From positions 186,001 to 250,000 of the forward strand of contig NC_016520.1 in NCBI RefSeq assembly GCF_000236905.1: 64,000 nucleotides of DNA, written 5' to 3'. The stretch's first letter is position 1; the number at the start of each line of letters is the position of its first letter. The notes under the pieces are model-generated. The model made no database searches. It was not told where the DNA came from and saw only the letters and a program-made list of their open reading frames with translations. This document shows positions 59,822 to 64,000 of the stretch, one piece after another. This DNA is from Tetrapisispora phaffii CBS 4417. Lineage: Eukaryota; Ascomycota; Saccharomycetes; Saccharomycetales; Saccharomycetaceae. Both the position numbers and the translations under genes were made by a program.

Positions 59822-62395
59822 TCAGTCAATATCGAGGCTAAGTGAATTCACGCTGGATATTTGAGCAGTTGTTTCTTCTAGAAGATGGTTAAAGAATTTT
59901 ATGGATGTTCTAGTGTCATTAAGTCGTGAAGTTAACTTGCTCTTCACTTCTATTTGTTTGTTAATTAGTAACTCGCACGACTTAACGATTTCTCTAACAG
60001 GGAATTTGAGAACTTGTTGGATTTCTTTTGAAATTCTTTCGGCGTTTAAACTAACATAATCATGATTTTGTATTTGCTCCCTATATTTAACTAACAGATT
60101 TTTAGGTAATGCTCGATGCAAATCATGAATTAGATATGTTGTCCCCAAAAACAAACAACTTGCAGTAAACGGAATGATCATGCTTTTAAAGCTGTTCCAT
60201 GAAAAAAATTGTAACCCATTTAATACAACACTTCCAATAACTTTAACACTACCAACAGAATACACTGCTAGAGCTGGAAGACCAGAAGTCAATAATAAAG
60301 ATGGTTGTAGCCAGTATTGGCCCAATGTATAAGAATTCAATCCAAAGAATGAAACTAGTGAGTTAGCATTGTTGGTCGTCGAAGTCTGCGATTCTTCATC
60401 GAGTATCCTGCTACCCTTATTTCTCCATCCACAAGCTAAATAGAAAAGGAATCCATTCCAAGATGGATCAATCAAATAACTCAGTGATAAAGGCACTGAT
60501 ATTTTTTTTAAACTATCGTGATGTTTTTTCTTGAACATCAAATCGCTTTGGAATACCCTATCTACGACAAATGTTTCGCCTAATTCATTGACACCTAATT
60601 CATTAATGGTATCTACTGCATTCTGAGTTTTGAACTTCGCAAAGGATTCACTTTCAATAATACTATTTCTAATACTAGTGGCGATGTGCTTATCTGTGTA
60701 AAAGATGTAGTCGTGTATTCTTGATAGCCCTTTATATATTGGAAATGATTCAATTGGTATATTTAAAGAATCCCTAATTGATTGTTTAGTCTTTTCAACA
60801 ACTTCACCAACTGTGGAATCTACTATTTTATCGATTTTGGTTGTTAAAATAGAATACCTATTGGAAGTTTCTTTCAAATGTGGCTGTAAATCGTTTAATT
60901 CTTTTTCTATTTTTTTATCCTCTTCAGTATTGACCTTGTTGTTGTAGATAGATATTTGCTTGATGTCTGTCAAAAGTTTTATCAAGTACGTTTTTGCTGG
61001 TAATAATTTTGATAGTGATCTTTTCTTCAAAACAAAATTTCTTAATGCATTTTCCAAATGTTGAAAATTTGGATCATCATTATCTTGATCAGAATCATTA
61101 TTGTCATCATCATTAGTATCTTCATTATCATTCTCTGTTAGGTTATTACTATCCTCGTCAGATCCTTCAATAAAATGTACGAATTCGTTTGCTTGTTTAT
61201 AAGTTTCTGGTGAAAGCTCTTCTATTTGTTTAAGAATTAGTTGTTTACAACGTTCCTTATTTCTAATCCTATCAAATTTTTTAATAACAAAAAACATTAA
61301 TTTTTTTTCCTTTGATGCTAATTGTATAAATTCCCTTGCTGAAAGTGTCAATTGATTTTCTGCATTGACTACAAATACAACCAAGTCAATTTCTTCTTGA
61401 CGAGCTAAAACTTCAGCTGTCTGTATGGAGTCTATGTTCAACCCTGGAGAATCAATTAATGATATATTTACAATTCCATTCTTCAACAAACTCTTTTCTG
61501 TATTTTCTTTATTAGTTTTATCCTTGATGTATATTTTGAGTAATGCATATTTTTCATTTTCTGTTACTACTTTTGGTAAGTCCCCGATGTTAACGATTTC
61601 ATAAGTTGATAAATCTGCTATATTATATTGAGCATTAGCTTCTTTTACATTACTTGCTAATTCCGTAGTGATTGCGTGAACTTCTTCTGAATAATTATTT
61701 AGCGATGAATCAAAGATTTCACAGAAAACGAATGTACATGGCAATTGATCTTCAGGTAATAAATTGCTTCTTTTAAGCAACTTGTTACAAAAATTTGTTT
61801 TACCTGTATTTACATCCCCTGTAATGAAAACCTTTGAATTGACATCATTGATCCTTATCTTTAACGAAATCAAATGATTAATTGATGAATCAATTTGTAA
61901 CAAAAAAAGCTTTGAAGTAGCCTCTTTATCAAGATTCAAGTTATTGTCATTATTTTGATTGTAATTACCTTCTATTTTCAATTGTAATTTCAAAATAGTT
62001 AAAGTAGCATCATCATCGTTATCTGGATTGATGGGTAGATGTATTGGTCTCGCTATATTTTCTGTCCTCAGACTTGTTAGCAATGTATCAGTAATCACGA
62101 TAGCCTTCTCTAATGCTTTTCTATTATTTTTGTAGTTCCATTGACTCAATTGTGAAGAAATCAAATCAACGTCTTTCCTTAATTCTTTTTTGTTAACCTT
62201 TGTTGTATTCTTGGAAGTATTGTTACCTATAAAATCATCATAAAAACTGTCATAATTGTCATCAACCACATTATTATTCTCTGAATCCAATAATTCACCA
62301 TTGCAATACGTTAAAATACTAGAGTCATTATATTTATCATCTTTCTTATCCTTATTCTGATTATCTACACTATGTTCGTTTTCTGAGTCTGACAT
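59822..62395 (-). CDS. FZO1: Mitofusin Fzo1
   Basis: An 857-residue dynamin-related GTPase (S. cerevisiae 855) that drives mitochondrial outer-membrane fusion. The GTPase P-loop is GDVNTGKTNFCNKLL (about 188-202) and the G3 motif is LIDSPGLNID. A strongly acidic Asp/Asn insert (about 420-445, NDNEDTNDDDNNDSDQDND) interrupts the region after the GTPase core. Two closely spaced membrane spans lie at about 700-765, putting N- and C-terminal coiled coils (HR1 about 510-540, HR2 about 800-850) in the cytosol. The extreme N-terminus is acidic and Asn-rich. Corresponds to YBR179C. Divergent from NOG1, from the sister track. Confidence 0.95.
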   Translation of the reverse strand: MSDSENEHSVDNQNKDKKDDKYNDSSILTYCNGELLDSENNNVVDDNYDSFYDDFIGNNTSKNTTKVNKKELRKDVDLISSQLSQWNYKNNRKALEKAIVITDTLLTSLRTENIARPIHLPINPDNDDDATLTILKLQLKIEGNYNQNNDNNLNLDKEATSKLFLLQIDSSINHLISLKIRINDVNSKVFITGDVNTGKTNFCNKLLKRSNLLPEDQLPCTFVFCEIFDSSLNNYSEEVHAITTELASNVKEANAQYNIADLSTYEIVNIGDLPKVVTENEKYALLKIYIKDKTNKENTEKSLLKNGIVNISLIDSPGLNIDSIQTAEVLARQEEIDLVVFVVNAENQLTLSAREFIQLASKEKKLMFFVIKKFDRIRNKERCKQLILKQIEELSPETYKQANEFVHFIEGSDEDSNNLTENDNEDTNDDDNNDSDQDNDDPNFQHLENALRNFVLKKRSLSKLLPAKTYLIKLLTDIKQISIYNNKVNTEEDKKIEKELNDLQPHLKETSNRYSILTTKIDKIVDSTVGEVVEKTKQSIRDSLNIPIESFPIYKGLSRIHDYIFYTDKHIATSIRNSIIESESFAKFKTQNAVDTINELGVNELGETFVVDRVFQSDLMFKKKHHDSLKKISVPLSLSYLIDPSWNGFLFYLACGWRNKGSRILDEESQTSTTNNANSLVSFFGLNSYTLGQYWLQPSLLLTSGLPALAVYSVGSVKVIGSVVLNGLQFFSWNSFKSMIIPFTASCLFLGTTYLIHDLHRALPKNLLVKYREQIQNHDYVSLNAERISKEIQQVLKFPVREIVKSCELLINKQIEVKSKLTSRLNDTRTSIKFFNHLLEETTAQISSVNSLSLDID

Positions 62396-63335
62396 CTTCC
62401 AATAGATAATTAAACCATTAAGATAGCAACTGGGACGGATAGCCTACTAGTACCTATCCATTCTATTATCTTAATGACAAAACAGTTATGCATACAAAGT
62501 CAGTTTTAAAATATTTATACAAATATGTATTTATATTTATTTATGTTTATTGGTATTGGCGGGTTTTCAAAATTTACGGGTACGCGCTTAATCATGATCC
62601 TATAAATTACAATAACCCTTACAGAGATGCAATCAAATCAACCATTAAATAGCTATCAACAGACATTGTAGTTTCTCTCCATCTACAATACCAAAGTTAT
62701 TTTAAACAATCATTAGCTTACTAAACGTGTAGTATTCAAAAATAACCATACATCTTAATTAAGCCCCATTATCACTCCCATTCTGCACTATGCTATGCCA
62801 TACAATGGCTTCTAATATCATGAACTTTAAGTGTGTTATATTTAATGCGCTCGTTATAAATGACTAGAAAATTTTTTATGGAAAATTTAGCGATGAGCTT
62901 TAACTATGGCAGCTTTGAAAAATTAATAAAAATTTTTTAAAAGCTCATCTCATCTCATCTCATCTCATCTTAACTTAATTATTCTACAATTTAGAAGTAG
63001 AAAGACTTTGATGTTAATAGATTTATATATATCAAAACTAAGAGTGCTTGATATAAAGGTGGATCTTGAGTTCTTGGATTTGGTTTCGCTATTCTCTTAT
63101 TATATTATTTTTTGATTGTAGGACAAAGTCTGTATGGATATATTCATATATTGATTTATATATAAATATCACATATCTATCTATCTTTAGGAAATTTGTT
63201 GACTAGAAATTTTAGTTCGAGGTTGTTTTTTAATACTAATTAAGTTATAATCGAAAGTAAAAAAGACATTTGAAAGATATATTTCATCTATAGAGATACA
63301 AGTTAAACAATAAACAGAAATAAGTAAAATAAAAA
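62396..63335. other. 0.94-kb FZO1/NOG1 divergent intergenic region
   Basis: Besides the NOG1 PAC/RRPE cluster it contains two overlapping 11/11 ACS matches, ATTTATATTTA (62529-62539) and ATTTATGTTTA (62539-62549), a possible replication origin. No RNA gene or protein-like frame seen. Confidence 0.5.
62890..62970. promoter_or_regulatory. PAC + RRPE + CTCAT array upstream of NOG1
   Basis: GCGATGAG (PAC) at 62890-62897, TGAAAAATT at 62916-62924, AAAAATTTTTT (RRPE) at 62928-62938, then five tandem CTCAT pentamers from 62944 to about 62970. This is the standard ribosome-biogenesis promoter layout, with the PAC-related pentamer amplified in reverse orientation. Confidence 0.88.
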
Positions 63336-64000
63336 ATGCAACTATCCTGGAAGAATATCCCAACTGTTGCTCCTGCCAACGATTTGTTGGATATCGTGTT
63401 GAATAGAACACAAAGAAAGACTCCGACTGTCATTAGACCTGGTTTCAATATTACTAGAATCAGAGCTTTTTATATGCGTAAAGTGAAATTCACTTCTGAA
63501 GGTTTTATTGAAAAATTCGATGATATTATTAAAGGTTTCCCAAACATCAATGATGTTCATCCATTCCACAGAGATTTAATGGATACCTTATATGAAAAGA
63601 ATCATTATAAGATTTCTTTAGCTGCTATATCAAAAGCTAAAACTTTAATTGAACAAGTATCTCGTGATTACATTAGATTGTTGAAATTTGGTCAATCTTT
63701 ATTTCAATGTAAACAATTGAAAAGAGCTGCTTTAGGTAGAATGGCTACCATCGTTAAGAAATTAAAGGATGCATTATCTTATTTGGAACAAGTTAGACAA
63801 CATTTAGGTAGATTGCCATCTATTGATCCAAACACTAGAACTCTGTTGATCTGTGGTTATCCAAATGTTGGTAAGTCATCTTTCTTAAGATGTATTACAA
63901 AAGCTGATGTTGAAGTTCAACCATATGCTTTCACCACCAAGTCATTATATGTTGGTCATTTTGATTATAAATATCTACGTTTCCAAGCCATTGATACTCC
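63336..64000 (+). CDS. NOG1: Nucleolar GTPase Nog1 (3' truncated by the window)
   Basis: The first 221 residues of Nog1, a GTPase on pre-60S particles that inserts its C-terminal tail into the exit tunnel during assembly. The N-terminus ([20 protein letters not shown]) and the four-helix bundle with [20 protein letters not shown] are nearly identical to S. cerevisiae. The P-loop is [14 protein letters not shown] (about 172-185), followed by [20 protein letters not shown]. The frame runs off the window at 64000. The PAC/RRPE promoter matches its function. Corresponds to YPL093W. Confidence 0.97.
   Translation, partial: MQLSWKNIPTVAPANDLLDIVLNRTQRKTPTVIRPGFNITRIRAFYMRKVKFTSEGFIEKFDDIIKGFPNINDVHPFHRDLMDTLYEKNHYKISLAAISKAKTLIEQVSRDYIRLLKFGQSLFQCKQLKRAALGRMATIVKKLKDALSYLEQVRQHLGRLPSIDPNTRTLLICGYPNVGKSSFLRCITKADVEVQPYAFTTKSLYVGHFDYKYLRFQAIDT

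Noticed and set aside
1..64000. Introns, intact tRNA genes, transposons, CRISPR arrays and viral sequences
   Set aside because: No convincing GTATGT...TACTAAC pairs, tRNA B boxes with paired A boxes, LTRs or reverse-transcriptase frames were found by reading.

Overview
This is a gene-dense, AT-rich stretch of a budding-yeast nuclear chromosome (Saccharomycetaceae). Thirty-five protein-coding genes are supported, two of them cut by the window edges. Nearly all match Saccharomyces cerevisiae proteins end to end; no spliceosomal introns, transposons, CRISPR arrays, intact tRNA genes or rRNA genes were found. CTG encodes leucine at conserved positions (for example in RET1), so this is not a CTG-serine yeast.

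The gene order points to a post-whole-genome-duplication species with its own gene-loss history. This rests on remembered S. cerevisiae order. From 0 to 9.3 kb the order is PTH2, PTC2/3, YBL055C, DOT6/TOD6, PIN4, with the same order and strands as S. cerevisiae chromosome II left. From 10.3 kb on, one S. cerevisiae track (YPL122 down to YPL093: TFB2, MEI5, VPS30, IDI1, HOS3, BEM3, YPL113C, YPL107W, SSE1, FMP30, ATG21, MSY1, ERI1, PNG1, NOG1) alternates with its sister track. The sister is first YOR207 to YOR195 (RET1, NOC2, GEP3, HIS3, BFR1, MCA1, LIP5, SLK19), then YBR164 to YBR179 (ARL1, POP7, NPL4, SEC66, ECM31, FZO1). Many genes expected in an unduplicated genome are absent between them (DED1/DBP1, MRM1, MRP51, UMP1, SWD3, SEC62, MSD1 and others). 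That fits reciprocal loss after duplication, as in Vanderwaltozyma or Tetrapisispora, although the species cannot be fixed from sequence reading alone.

Functional links. The DOT6/TOD6 gene encodes a repressor that binds PAC boxes (GCGATGAG). PAC boxes lie upstream of RET1, NOC2 and NOG1, which are Pol III and ribosome-biogenesis genes, and three lie in the DOT6/TOD6 upstream region itself, suggesting feedback. Other promoter signals fit their genes: a heat-shock element before SSE1, a URS1-like site before MEI5, an MCB before SLK19, a CCAAT box before LIP5, and three Reb1 sites at exact 20-bp spacing in the PTH2/PTC promoter. Mitochondrial functions are well represented (GEP3, LIP5, MSY1, FMP30, FZO1, ECM31, YPL107W), as are ER and ubiquitin-proteasome functions (SEC66, ERI1, NPL4, PNG1).

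Unusual structure: three sharp GC-rich islands in the first 11 kb, one of them at the breakpoint between the chromosome II-like and XVI-like blocks; a probable frameshifted 5' relic of a mitochondrial-protein gene beside HIS3, where MRM1 is expected; a tRNA-Tyr-like 5' fragment; two long perfect palindromes; and a 1.25-kb intergenic region before BFR1 with a recurrent GCGGTTA motif. No wholly new multi-gene system was found.
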